NCBI GenBank assembly: GCA_000828075.3
Contig: JXCB02000039.1
Location: 109,798 to 154,228, forward strand
Source: Tolypothrix campylonemoides VB511288
Lineage (GTDB): Bacteria > Cyanobacteriota > Cyanobacteriia > Cyanobacteriales > Nostocaceae
DNA: 44,431 bases
Direction of reading: 5' to 3'
A model generated the notes under the pieces. It searched no databases. It had not been told where the DNA came from and was given only the letters and a program-made list of their open reading frames with translations. Made by a program: the position numbers and the translations under genes. Below, piece by piece: positions 1 to 8,756 of the stretch (its first letter is position 1; the number at the start of each line of letters is the position of its first letter).

Positions 1-258
1 ATCAGCAATCAGCATTGCATCCAAAGCTTCATTAAATAACGCCTGTAGTTCGTATTCCCCACTCAAAAACTTTTCTTGAGAGGGTTGTTTTGTGGTATCA
101 TCTGCTATCAATATTTCCAAGCTAGTTTGCAGGGCGGCAAAAGTTTGGGAAATTTGCTCAGATTGCGTTTGGGTTTTGGGCAGTTCGCTGATTTGCTGCT
201 GTAGCGTGTTGAGGCGATCGCGAAACGACTCTATCTGCTTCAATTGCCTGGCACTCAT
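1..258 (-). CDS. PAS-domain sensor protein, N-terminal part (runs off left edge)
   Basis: An open frame of 86 codons starts at the ATG at 258-256 and continues past position 1 with no stop. The protein begins MSARQLKQIESFRDRL and has a Gln/Glu-rich helical, probably coiled-coil, stretch over residues 1-60. It then enters ELQALFNEALDAMLIAD, which resembles the first strand and helix of a PAS domain as found in cyanobacterial hybrid sensor kinases. The catalytic part is outside the window, so histidine kinase is inferred from the usual architecture and not seen. It is divergent from the gene starting at 395, and the 136-bp gap between them holds nothing I recognise. Confidence 0.6.
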   Translation of the reverse strand, partial: MSARQLKQIESFRDRLNTLQQQISELPKTQTQSEQISQTFAALQTSLEILIADDTTKQPSQEKFLSGEYELQALFNEALDAMLIAD

Positions 259-394
259 ATTATTATCATGATAAAAATTAGTAAAATGCACTCTACCCCA
301 ACCGAAGAAACTCTTTGGGAGTCAGCCCAATGTCATACACCGTGTTCATTTTGCTAAATAAATTTTAAATTGAAACAGCAATTTTCTATAATTC

Positions 395-1180
395 GTGAAA
401 ACCGACAGCCTCTTTTATCGTTTATTTCAGGAATTTCCTAGTATTTTCTTTGAAGTTATCAGTTATTCTCCGGAAACGGAGACTGCTTATCAATTTTCTT
501 CTGTTGAAATCAAACAAACGGCATTTAGAATAGACGGGGTATTTTTGCCCATACAAGACGAAAACCCTGTTTACTTTGTTGAAGTGCAGTTTCAGCTTGA
601 TTTACAAATTTACTCCCGACTGTTTGCCGAAATCTTCTTATACCTACGCCAAAATCAACCTCAAAATGATTGGCGTGGTGTGCTTGTCTACCCAAACCGC
701 AACCTAGATACAGCAGATATTAAACATTATCGTGAATTCTTCGACTCTGGGCGAATCAGTCGAATTTATTTGGATGAATTAGGTGATGCTGCATCTCTAC
801 CAATTGGCATAGCTACCATAAAATTATTTATTGAAAATCAAACCACAGCGATAACGCAAGCAAAACAGTTAATAGACAGAACTAGGCAAGAGATAGACCT
901 AGAACCGCAACAACAGAAATTATTACAATTGATAGAGACTATTTTGATTTATAAGTTTCCCACCATGAGCCGGAAGGAGATAGAAGCAATGTTTGAGTTG
1001 AGCGATTTAAAGCAAACAAGAGTTTATCAGGAAGGCGTAGAAGAAGGTGAGCGCAAAGGTAAGTTAAAAACAGTCCCTCGGTTTGTAGCTTTGGGGTTAA
1101 CCATAGAACAAATCGCACAGGAGTTAGGTTTGAGTGTAGAGGAAGTCAGGCAAGCAGCACAAGAGGAGCCTGCTTCGTAA
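395..1180 (+). CDS. DUF2887 / Rpn-type PD-(D/E)XK family protein
   Basis: A 261-residue protein starting MKTDSLFYRLFQEFPSIFFE, the hallmark N-terminus of the DUF2887 family common in cyanobacteria. The start is the GTG at 395. The family is related to the Rpn/YhgA recombination-promoting nucleases: the predicted nuclease core lies in residues 25-130, with an FVEVQFQ strand (residues 61-67) as the likely E-x-Q part of the active site. The C-terminal third is helical and charged, and ends in a helix-turn-helix-like segment (LTIEQIAQELGLSVEEVRQ). Family function is poorly known; some members are transposase-like or defence nucleases. It stands alone between a divergent sensor gene and an ABC-F gene. 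Confidence 0.75.
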   Translation: MKTDSLFYRLFQEFPSIFFEVISYSPETETAYQFSSVEIKQTAFRIDGVFLPIQDENPVYFVEVQFQLDLQIYSRLFAEIFLYLRQNQPQNDWRGVLVYPNRNLDTADIKHYREFFDSGRISRIYLDELGDAASLPIGIATIKLFIENQTTAITQAKQLIDRTRQEIDLEPQQQKLLQLIETILIYKFPTMSRKEIEAMFELSDLKQTRVYQEGVEEGERKGKLKTVPRFVALGLTIEQIAQELGLSVEEVRQAAQEEPAS

Positions 1181-1314
1181 TTTCTGGCTTACCCTCAAAA
1201 CTTTCTGTCTCCAAGCAGTTTACAATCAAGAAATTTTAGTTAAATTTTGTTAAGATTGGACTCGATACAAGCACTTCTGCCTTCCCTATTCATTCTCTAC
1301 CTTGGAGACACCCC

Positions 1315-3009
1315 ATGCTGCGACTCGAACACATCAGTAAAATCTACCCCACAGGCGAAGTCCTCAAGGATATCAACTGGGAAGTCAAAGCTTCTGATCG
1401 CATTGGTTTAGTTGGTGTCAATGGTGCCGGAAAATCCACCCAACTCAAAATTATCACAGGGGAAGTTGAACCCACCTCTGGCGAAATTATTCGTCCTGCC
1501 AGCTTACATATAGCTTACCTCAATCAAGAATTTGAAGTAGACCCAACTCACACTGTTAAAGAAGAATTGTGGACAGTTTTTAAAGAAGCCAACTCTGTGC
1601 AGCAGTCTTTGGCGCAGGTGCAGCGAGACATGGAAAGCGCCTCTCCAGAGGAACTGGAAAAACTCATCAATAAGTTGGATCGCCTCTACAGACAGTTTGA
1701 AGCTTTGGATGGCTATGTGTTGGATACACGGATTGGGAAAATTTTACCAGAAATGGGGTTTGCACTAGAAGATGGCGATCGCCTTGTGAGTGCTTTTAGT
1801 GGCGGTTGGCAAATGCGAATGGGTTTAGCGAAAATTCTGTTGCAAGAACCTGATTTGTTGCTGTTAGACGAGCCAACGAACCATTTAGACTTAGAAACGA
1901 TTGAGTGGTTGGAAAATTACCTCAAAGGCTTGAACACGCCCATGGTCATAGTTTCCCATGACCGCGAGTTTCTTGACCGCCTGTGCACCCAAATTGTGGA
2001 AACCGAACGCGGCGTTTCCACCACTTATCTTGGTAATTACTCGGCATATTTGCAACAAAAAGCTGAAAACCAAACAGCACAATTTGCCGCCTACGAACGC
2101 CAGCAAAAAGAACTAGACAAACAACAAGCATTTGTTGATAGGTTCCGCGCCAGTGCAACGCGCAGCACTCAGGCAAAAAGCCGGGAAAAACAACTAGAAA
2201 AAATTGAGCGCATCGAAGCACCCACGTCTGGAGTCAGAACTCTGCAATTCCGTTTTCCGCCTTCACCCCGTAGTGGACGCGAGGTAGTACAAATCAAAGA
2301 TTTAACTCATGTCTATGATGATAAAATCTTGTTTTTGGGTGCTAATCTTTTGATTGAGAGAGGCGATCGCATTGCTTTTATTGCTCCCAATGGTGCCGGC
2401 AAATCCACTTTGCTACGCTTGATTATGGGTATTGAGCAACCCACAGAAGGTCATGTAAAATTGGGTGATCACGGCGTATTACCTGGATATTTTGAGCAAA
2501 ACCAAGCAGAAGCTTTAGATTTGAAAAAGACTGTCATGGAAACTATTCATGACGAAGTTCCCGATTGGAAAAATGAAGAAGTACGCACTCTTTTGGGAAG
2601 ATTTTTATTTAGTGGCGATACTGTATTAAAACCAGTTGCGGCATTAAGTGGAGGTGAAAAAGCACGTCTTGCCTTAGCAAAAATGCTTTTGCAACCAGCA
2701 AATTTGTTAATCCTGGATGAGCCGACAAACCACTTAGATATTCCAGCAAAAGAAATGTTAGAAGAAGCCATCCAAAACTATGATGGCACGGCACTTGTTG
2801 TTTCCCACGACCGTTATTTTATCTCCAAGGTAGCAAACAAAATCGTGGAAATCCGCGAAGGAGATTTTCGTGTCTATCTAGGAGATTACCACTATTACTT
2901 GGAGAAAATAGAAGAGGAAAAAGAACAGGCAAAATTAGCAGCAATTGCTGCGGAAAAAGCGGCAAAGAAAGCAGCCAAAGCAGCCAAAGCTGGCACAAAA
3001 AAGAAATGA
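1315..3009 (+). CDS. ABC-F family ATP-binding protein (ribosome-associated type)
   Basis: A soluble protein of 564 residues with two ABC ATPase domains and no membrane segments, the layout of ABC-F proteins that act at the ribosomal E site. The first domain has Walker A GVNGAGKST (residues 34-42), signature SGGWQ and Walker B LLLLDEPTNHLD. The second has APNGAGKST, SGGEKARLALAKM and LLILDEPTNHLD. Between them is a charged helical linker (about residues 245-300, with YERQQKELDKQQ) typical of the P-site tRNA interaction motif. The C-terminus is a Lys/Ala tail (AAKKAAKAAKAGTKKK). It is closest in feel to the Uup/YdiF group; which ABC-F subfamily it belongs to cannot be settled by eye. Confidence 0.9.
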   Translation: MLRLEHISKIYPTGEVLKDINWEVKASDRIGLVGVNGAGKSTQLKIITGEVEPTSGEIIRPASLHIAYLNQEFEVDPTHTVKEELWTVFKEANSVQQSLAQVQRDMESASPEELEKLINKLDRLYRQFEALDGYVLDTRIGKILPEMGFALEDGDRLVSAFSGGWQMRMGLAKILLQEPDLLLLDEPTNHLDLETIEWLENYLKGLNTPMVIVSHDREFLDRLCTQIVETERGVSTTYLGNYSAYLQQKAENQTAQFAAYERQQKELDKQQAFVDRFRASATRSTQAKSREKQLEKIERIEAPTSGVRTLQFRFPPSPRSGREVVQIKDLTHVYDDKILFLGANLLIERGDRIAFIAPNGAGKSTLLRLIMGIEQPTEGHVKLGDHGVLPGYFEQNQAEALDLKKTVMETIHDEVPDWKNEEVRTLLGRFLFSGDTVLKPVAALSGGEKARLALAKMLLQPANLLILDEPTNHLDIPAKEMLEEAIQNYDGTALVVSHDRYFISKVANKIVEIREGDFRVYLGDYHYYLEKIEEEKEQAKLAAIAAEKAAKKAAKAAKAGTKKK

Positions 3010-3060
3010 TAGACGGCAAGCGTGGATAGTGGATAGTAATGTGCAGCTACTAACCAACAA

Positions 3061-3142
3061 CCAACAATTCCCTATTTCCTAATCCCTATTCCCTAATCCC
3101 TAATCCCTATTCCCTAATCCCTAATCCCTATTCCCTATTCCC
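3061..3142. repeat. Short tandem repeat block (TAATCCCTATTCCC-type)
   Basis: Alternating copies of CCCTATT and CCCTAAT heptamers, seven to ten in a row with small variations, lie between the ABC-F gene and gpmI. Heptamer arrays of this kind are the short tandemly repeated repetitive sequences of heterocystous cyanobacteria. No coding potential. The remaining 160 bp up to gpmI is plain AT-rich leader. Confidence 0.8.
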
Positions 3143-3305
3143 TGCGCTACTATCACAAGAAGTAACTAAAAATAACGAAAGTTTAAGAAATGTTTAAAAA
3201 GTAGCAAATCTGCAAAAAAAATGGGTATTAGGCAGAAATTCACTTGCGCCTGTAATTAGCAATGGTATCATTCGGGTATTACAAAAAGTAAAGGGCAGTT
3301 TTACT

Positions 3306-4904
3306 ATGACCAAAGCACCTGTTGCTCCCGTGGTGCTAGTCATTTTAGACGGATGGGGCTACTGCGAGGAGACTCATGGAAACGCTATTGCCGTTGCTAA
3401 AACTCCGGTAATGGATAGCTTGTGGGCGGCTTATCCCCACACCCTCATCCGAACATCAGGGAAAGCGGTGGGCTTACCAGACGGTCAAATGGGCAACTCG
3501 GAAGTTGGTCATTTGAACATAGGCGCTGGTAGAGTTGTGCCCCAAGAATTGGTACGCATCTCAGACGCGGTAGAAGACGGTTCCATTCTCAAAAACCCAG
3601 CACTTGTCAAAATCTGTCAGGAAGTGTCTAGTCGAAATGGCAAGCTGCATCTGGTGGGGCTGACTTCTGAGGGTGGAGTGCATTCGCACATTAGTCATCT
3701 ATTCGGACTACTTAACTTAGCAAAGATTCAGGGAATATCCCAAGTTTGCATACACGCGATCACCGATGGGCGTGACACCACCCCAACTGAAGGTGTGAAA
3801 GCTTTGGGTCTTCTTCAAGACTACATTGAGCGTGTAGGAGTTGGGCGCATAGTTACCATCAGCGGTCGCTACTACGCAATGGATCGCGATCGCCGTTGGG
3901 ATCGGGTTAAACGCGCCTACGACGTGATGACTATTGATGGACCATCAGACGGTCGCAACGCTGTGGAAGTTCTACAAGCATCGTATGCAGAAGGGGTAAC
4001 GGACGAATTCGTTGTCCCAGTCAGAATTGCACCCGGAGCAGTAGAACCAGGGGATGGCGTGATATTCTTTAATTTCCGTCCTGACAGATCTAGACAACTT
4101 ACCCAAGCTTTCGTCAAGCCAGAATTTAACGGTTTTGAAAGACAGCAAGTCAAGCCGCTCGAGTTTGTCACCTTTACACAGTACGAGCCAGAATTACCAG
4201 TTGGGGTTGCTTTTGAGCCTCAAAATTTGAGTAATATTCTTGGGGAAGTTATTTCTGCACATGGTTTGAAGCAGTTTCGCACTTCAGAAACAGAAAAATA
4301 TGCTCACGTCACCTACTTCTTCAATGGCGGTCTGGAAGAACCCTTTGAAGGAGAAGACCGGGAACTGGTAAACTCTCCGATGGTGGCGACCTACGATAGC
4401 GCACCAGCGATGTCAGCTCAAGCCGTGACCGACGTGGCGATCGCAGCTATTGAAAAGCGCATTTACTCGTTAGTTGTGATCAACTATGCTAACCCAGACA
4501 TGGTAGGACACACGGGTAACATCGAAGCGACCGTGAAAGCACTTGAGACTGTTGACCACTGTTTGGGACACTTACTAGCCAGCATCAGTAAAGTTGGGGG
4601 TACAGCAATTATTACTGCTGACCATGGCAACGCCGAGCATATGCTAGATAGTGACGGGAATCCCTGGACAGCGCACACAACCAACCCAGTCCCCCTCATT
4701 TTAGTGGAAGGAGAAAAAGCGAAAATCCCAGGACACGGTACAGATGTCGCCTTGCGCAGCGATGGCAAGCTAGCCGACATTGCACCCACTATTCTGGATA
4801 TTTTACAACTACCTCAGCCAGTGGAAATGACCGGGCGATCGCTCCTGCAAAGCGCTGAGTATGAAGTGCAACTCTCTCGCACTCCTGTAAAACTCGGGCT
4901 GTAA
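3306..4904 (+). CDS. gpmI: 2,3-bisphosphoglycerate-independent phosphoglycerate mutase
   Basis: Interconverts 3- and 2-phosphoglycerate in glycolysis and Calvin-cycle outflow, using two Mn2+ ions and a phosphoserine intermediate. The protein is 532 residues, normal for the family. The alkaline-phosphatase-fold metal site is visible: VLVILDGWG (Asp15) and the nucleophile in QMGNSEVGHLNIGAGR (Ser65). Further motifs are AITDGRDTTP, SGRYYAMDRDRRWDR, FFNFRPDRSRQL, NYANPDMVGHTG and ADHGNAEHM. The start ATG follows an AGTTTTACT leader without a strong ribosome binding site. secG lies 143 bp downstream on the same strand, a pairing seen in other cyanobacteria, so the two may be co-transcribed across the hairpin at 4915-4961. 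Confidence 0.97.
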   Translation: MTKAPVAPVVLVILDGWGYCEETHGNAIAVAKTPVMDSLWAAYPHTLIRTSGKAVGLPDGQMGNSEVGHLNIGAGRVVPQELVRISDAVEDGSILKNPALVKICQEVSSRNGKLHLVGLTSEGGVHSHISHLFGLLNLAKIQGISQVCIHAITDGRDTTPTEGVKALGLLQDYIERVGVGRIVTISGRYYAMDRDRRWDRVKRAYDVMTIDGPSDGRNAVEVLQASYAEGVTDEFVVPVRIAPGAVEPGDGVIFFNFRPDRSRQLTQAFVKPEFNGFERQQVKPLEFVTFTQYEPELPVGVAFEPQNLSNILGEVISAHGLKQFRTSETEKYAHVTYFFNGGLEEPFEGEDRELVNSPMVATYDSAPAMSAQAVTDVAIAAIEKRIYSLVVINYANPDMVGHTGNIEATVKALETVDHCLGHLLASISKVGGTAIITADHGNAEHMLDSDGNPWTAHTTNPVPLILVEGEKAKIPGHGTDVALRSDGKLADIAPTILDILQLPQPVEMTGRSLLQSAEYEVQLSRTPVKLGL

Positions 4905-4914
4905 AAGAGTTAAG

Positions 4915-4961
4915 AATGATGAATTATGAAACAAACGTAACACAACTCATAATTCATCATT
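4915..4961. repeat. Perfect 15-bp inverted repeat (hairpin) after gpmI
   Basis: AATGATGAATTATGA (4915-4929) is exactly complementary to TCATAATTCATCATT (4947-4961) across a 17-nt loop. It is followed at 4977-5004 by four tandem copies of TTTATAA-like heptamers. It is AT-rich and lacks the U-tract of a standard terminator, so it may be a stabilising or attenuating hairpin, or simply a repeat of the ATGAATTATGA family common in these genomes. Confidence 0.7.
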
Positions 4962-5047
4962 CATGATTTATAATTGAATTTATAATTTATAATTTATAAT
5001 TTATAGTTCTTATTTCTTGAAATTTTTCATCTATTACATTAGCTACC

Positions 5048-5281
5048 ATGACCATTAATAACGTCGTAGAAGCCATTTGGGCATTTTCCGCTGTAGGTTT
5101 GATTGTCTTAGTTTTGCTACACAGTCCCAAAGGCGACGGCATAGGAGCCATTGGCGGACAGGCTCAGTTATTTAGCAGCACCAAGAGTGCAGAAAACACA
5201 TTAAACCGAGTCACTTGGGCGCTGACAGTCATTTTTCTCGGTTTAACCGTGGTTTTGAGTGCTGGTTGGCTCCCTAAATGA
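5048..5281 (+). CDS. secG: Preprotein translocase subunit SecG
   Basis: A 77-residue protein with two hydrophobic helices (about 7-25 and 53-73) flanking a glycine-rich loop, HSPKGDGIGAIGGQAQLFSSTKSAENTLNRVTW broken around GGQAQLF. This is the diagnostic SecG layout. It is the accessory membrane subunit of the SecYEG channel, found in the plasma and thylakoid membranes of cyanobacteria. It lies downstream of gpmI on the same strand. The start ATG at 5048 gives the usual length. Confidence 0.93.
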   Translation: MTINNVVEAIWAFSAVGLIVLVLLHSPKGDGIGAIGGQAQLFSSTKSAENTLNRVTWALTVIFLGLTVVLSAGWLPK

Positions 5282-5445
5282 GATGGGGAGACGGGGAGAT
5301 GGGGAGATAAAATAACCAACAACTCTACATGTAGCACCCAACATTAGACGACCTCTTGCATAAATATTATTTTGTCTCGCGCAAAGGCGCAAAGACGCAA
5401 AGAAGAATACTAAGAAAAAGACTTTTGCAAGAAGTCTATTGCACT

Positions 5446-6240
5446 TTGAAGAATACGATCGCAAAAACTGTATTTTGGCAGCGCTTGATGACCTCTTTAG
5501 CATTGGCTATGAGTACAGCGCTGCTTATTATTTTGACCAACTTCCAATCAAGCGCCATCCTTATTACCTCTTCCTCACCCCCCTCATCTCCCTCATCCCC
5601 CTCATCTCCCCCAAAACCTCATCCCTTACCACCAACACTGGCGCAGTGGCAAGATAGTACAAACAGTGGTGACTACTTTTCTCAAGTCAACCCAATTCAA
5701 GTCGGTTATTTAGTTTGGTCGCAGTTTCCTGTTCGTGTTTATGTAGAACCACCGCAAGCAATTAACAGTAAGCAGGCACAACAATGGGTTAATGCCGTTT
5801 TACAAGCTGTACAGGAGTGGAATGTTTACTTACCTTTAACGGTGATTAAACAGGCAGAAGACGCAGATATTATTATTATGCGGAAAGCGCCACCACTGCA
5901 AACTTCTCCAAATAGTAAAATTCCTCGTGCGCGTTCTGCTCAAACCACTTACGAGTTCTACGTCAGCAAAAATAATCTTTTATCCCACCGCTTCACAATT
6001 CTTTTGAGTCCCAGCCAAACAGGTCAGTATCTCCTTGCAGCGACTCGCCACGAATTTGGTCATGCGCTAGGAATTTGGGGACATAGTCCGCAACCAAGTG
6101 ACGCCTTATACTTTTCCCAAGTCCGCAACCCGCCGCCAATTTCTCCTAGAGATGTGAATACCCTCAAGCGAGTTTATGAACAGCCAACGAGTTTAGGATG
6201 GTCTGTGCAGGAAAAATCCGTCTCAATACCTTTGAAATAA
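5446..6240 (+). CDS. Secreted/anchored metzincin-type zinc protease (matrixin-like)
   Basis: The signature HEFGHALGIWGHS near the C-terminus is the metzincin zinc site HExxHxxGxxxH, so this is a zinc endopeptidase or a close relative. The N-terminus carries a hydrophobic segment (LALAMSTALLIILTNF) preceded by Lys and Arg, acting as signal peptide or anchor. The open frame reaches back to 5356, but that part is translated from an interspersed repeat (GCGCAAAGGCGCAAAGACGC) and is probably not coding. I chose the TTG at 5446 because it keeps the basic n-region; the ATG at 5488 is the alternative. A Ser/Pro low-complexity linker follows the signal, encoded by a CCCCTCATCT-type tandem repeat. Substrate unknown. 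Confidence 0.75.
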   Translation: MKNTIAKTVFWQRLMTSLALAMSTALLIILTNFQSSAILITSSSPPSSPSSPSSPPKPHPLPPTLAQWQDSTNSGDYFSQVNPIQVGYLVWSQFPVRVYVEPPQAINSKQAQQWVNAVLQAVQEWNVYLPLTVIKQAEDADIIIMRKAPPLQTSPNSKIPRARSAQTTYEFYVSKNNLLSHRFTILLSPSQTGQYLLAATRHEFGHALGIWGHSPQPSDALYFSQVRNPPPISPRDVNTLKRVYEQPTSLGWSVQEKSVSIPLK

Positions 6241-6660
6241 AAAATTGTTGTGAAAGTAAGTTAAAGCCAGGATTTAAGATTGTTCTCTGCTGAAAGTAAT
6301 ACAATCATTATTTTATTTAGTGACAACTAAACTAAATCCTTGCCTAAGATAGATGTTTAATCTCTTCTTAAAGAGCTATATCAAACTATATAAATATTTA
6401 ATTGGTTGCAGTAATTGTCTTTTTTGAAATGAAAAGTTTATTACTGTATTGTTTTCTACGTTTTTAACTCATTGATACTTAGGTGTATCAAAACATTTTG
6501 AAATTTCCATGAGTTGTTCTTTCTATTGAGGTCTAAGTTCCAACGATCGCTTGTTCAGTCGTTGATTCAAGTGCAATCTATCAACTGAGTCTCATGACTT
6601 CTCAGGATTTTTCGGTAGGCGAGATGGGTGTCATCTTTTATGTGAGGAGTGAAAAAACTT
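6241..6660. other. Intergenic region and leader of the SLH protein gene
   Basis: About 420 bp without a convincing gene. It is AT-rich and contains an inverted repeat CAACGA...TCGTTG around 6541-6565 enclosing a CGATCG core. The long distance suggests a promoter with a long 5' leader for the downstream outer-membrane protein gene. An AGGAG at 6645-6649 sits 11 nt before the ATG at 6661. I see no riboswitch-like structure. Confidence 0.5.
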
Positions 6661-8307
6661 ATGTATAGCTTCAGGCGTTTGTCAATAGTAAGCACCGCAT
6701 TGATAGCGCTAGGAATAATAACTGCTACAGTTAGTCCCACATTCATTTCTGCTCAAACTATAGCTCAAGAAACTGCTCCAACGACAACTCCAACGACAAC
6801 TCCAGCGACTAACTTTCCTGATGTTGCAGCGGATTACTGGGCACAACCATTTATTCAAGCCCTAGCCGCAAGAAACGTAATTACTGGCTTTCCTGATGGC
6901 ACTTATAGACCGGATCAACCCGTGACTCGTGCTGAATTTGCAGCAATGATTCAAAAAGCTTTCAACCAAAACCGAGTTCGGCAGTTAAGTCCTGGTGGAT
7001 TTCAGGATGTTCCTTCTGGCTTCTGGGCAGCTTCTGCAATTCAGACAGCTTATGAGACTGGATTTCTGTCAGGCTATCCAGGGAATTTGTTTCTGCCAAA
7101 TCAGCAAATTCCCAAGGTGCAGGCGATCGTTGCTTTAACAAGTGGTCTGGGTTTGACTGCTAGCGGTGATGCAACAAATATTCTTAGTACCTACTATACA
7201 GATGCCAATGCCATCCCAAGCTACGCCCTAAATAATGTAGCAACTGCAACACAAGCTAATCTTGTGGTTAACTATCCAAATGTAAACACGCTCAATCCCC
7301 TTACGCCTCTAACTCGTGCAGAAGCAGCAGCACATTTATATCAAGCTTTAGTCAGACAGGGACAGTTACAACCTATTCCTAAGAATATCGCAGCGGCTAG
7401 TTATATTGTAGGTGGAACCACTAGTGCCACTCAAACTAACCAAGACATTGTATCGCTTGCTGCCTCTAGTAATTCCTTTACAATCCTAACTTCTTTATTA
7501 AAGACAGCAGGTTTAGCAGACATTCTACAACAACCAGGTCCCTATACTGTTTTCGCTCCGACTGATGAGGCATTTGCTGCTTTGCCACAAGCAACTTTAC
7601 AGCGGTTACAGCAGCCAGAAAACAGAGAAACACTGATTAAAATTTTGAGATACCATGTGGTGCCTGGTGGTCTGACTGCTAATGAACTTACGACTGGCAA
7701 TCTAAAAACTGCTGAGGGCTTACCCTTAAACGTTAACGTCAATGCTGGTAGTAATCAAATTGCAGTGAACAACGCGAGTGTGATTCAGCCAAACATCCAA
7801 GCAAGCAATGGTGTTATTCATGCGATTAATCAAGTCCTTATACCGTCTGATGTGAGTCTCAATCAGCAGCCGCAGAATGGTGGAGACGGCATTACACCAG
7901 GTAGAGCTACTCGTGGTGTCTCCAGCTATATTGGGGTTGGTGGCAATATTGGGTTAGGCGGTGATTCAGCTCTTAGTGAAGGGAACTTTGCAGTTTTCAG
8001 TAAAATTGGGCTGACACGAAACATCTCGGTGCGACCTTCAGCCGTGATTGGGGATGATCCCATTGTTCTAGTTCCCATTTCCTTCGACCTTTCCCAACGA
8101 GGAACAGGACAAGGGTTTAACATAGCTCCTTACATAGGTGCTGGTGTAGCTATTGAAACTAGCGATGATGCTGATGTTGGTTTCCTTCTCTCTGGTGGTG
8201 TAGATGTGCCTTTGGGTAATAGATTTACATTAACAGGTTCTGTAAATGCAGCTTTCCTAGATGAAACTGATGTAGGGCTTATGCTAGGAATTGGTTTCAA
8301 TTTCTAA
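6661..8307 (+). CDS. SLH domain - fasciclin domain - C-terminal beta-barrel-like cell envelope protein
   Basis: The frame opens at GTG 6649, but the AGGAG at 6645-6649 overlaps that codon, so the ATG at 6661 (548 residues) is the better start. A signal peptide is followed by a Thr/Pro linker. Three SLH motifs follow: FPDVAADYWAQPFIQALAAR, FQDVPSGFWAASAIQTAYET and a degenerate third, together about residues 50-230. A complete fasciclin (FAS1) domain covers about 260-400, with YTVFAPTDEAFAALP and ILRYHVVPG. The last 130 residues are Gly-rich alternating strands ending in GIGFNF. The terminal Phe and strand pattern look like an outer-membrane beta-barrel. SLH domains bind pyruvylated wall polymers or peptidoglycan; FAS1 mediates adhesion. 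Likely an envelope anchoring or adhesion protein. Confidence 0.85.
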   Translation: MYSFRRLSIVSTALIALGIITATVSPTFISAQTIAQETAPTTTPTTTPATNFPDVAADYWAQPFIQALAARNVITGFPDGTYRPDQPVTRAEFAAMIQKAFNQNRVRQLSPGGFQDVPSGFWAASAIQTAYETGFLSGYPGNLFLPNQQIPKVQAIVALTSGLGLTASGDATNILSTYYTDANAIPSYALNNVATATQANLVVNYPNVNTLNPLTPLTRAEAAAHLYQALVRQGQLQPIPKNIAAASYIVGGTTSATQTNQDIVSLAASSNSFTILTSLLKTAGLADILQQPGPYTVFAPTDEAFAALPQATLQRLQQPENRETLIKILRYHVVPGGLTANELTTGNLKTAEGLPLNVNVNAGSNQIAVNNASVIQPNIQASNGVIHAINQVLIPSDVSLNQQPQNGGDGITPGRATRGVSSYIGVGGNIGLGGDSALSEGNFAVFSKIGLTRNISVRPSAVIGDDPIVLVPISFDLSQRGTGQGFNIAPYIGAGVAIETSDDADVGFLLSGGVDVPLGNRFTLTGSVNAAFLDETDVGLMLGIGFNF

Positions 8308-8756
8308 CTAGACTTTAATCAAATAAATTCAGAAATCAAATAAATTCAGATAGCTAGGTTACAGGTTACAAGTTTTTCCCCATACCTGTCTCCTGTCCCC
8401 CTGCTTTTAAGGGAAGGTTTTTTGAAAGCACCCCACAGGCGGTACACCACCCGCTATGAATGAAAGAAACACTTCCCTCTCTCCCTCCCTGACTCCCTCT
8501 CTCCTTCCCTCAAGAATGTTTCTTCAGAGCACCCCACAGGCGGCGCGCCACCCGCTATGAATCAAAGAAACAATTCCCTCTCTCCCTCCCTGACTCCCTG
8601 ACTCCCTCTCTCCCTCTCTCCTTCCCTCAAGAGTGTTTCTTCAGAGTGAGTCCGCAAAGCCTATTTTTTCTTGCAAATTTTCTTGCAAAAATTTTTCTTT
8701 GCGTCTGTGTTTCTCCGCGTCTGGGCGTCGGTCAAAAAGCTGTCCCTTTGTCCCCT
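8308..8756. other. Repeat-rich intergenic region
   Basis: 449 bp between convergent genes with no plausible coding frame. It contains the direct repeat described at 8409-8648 and, at 8665-8735, a CTTGCAAATTTTCTTGCAAA stretch plus a TTTGCGTCTGTGTTTCTCCGC segment, an interspersed repeat common in cyanobacterial genomes. Confidence 0.7.
8409..8648. repeat. Two-and-a-fraction tandem copies of a ~103-117 bp unit
   Basis: Unit 1 (about 8409-8511) and unit 2 (about 8512-8628) share the block GCACCCCACAGGCGG, then CCACCCGCTATGAAT, then AAAGAAACA, and end in a pyrimidine-rich CCCTCTCTCCCTCCCTGACT tract. A third copy starts at 8629 (AAGAGTGTTTCTTCAGAG) and stops. Unit 2 is longer because the CTGACTCC and CCCTCTCT sub-repeats are expanded. 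Non-coding. Confidence 0.8.

Noticed and set aside
295-349. Minus-strand 18-codon frame MNTVYDIGLTPKEFLRLG
   Set aside because: Too short and unlike any known small family; nothing in the context supports translation.
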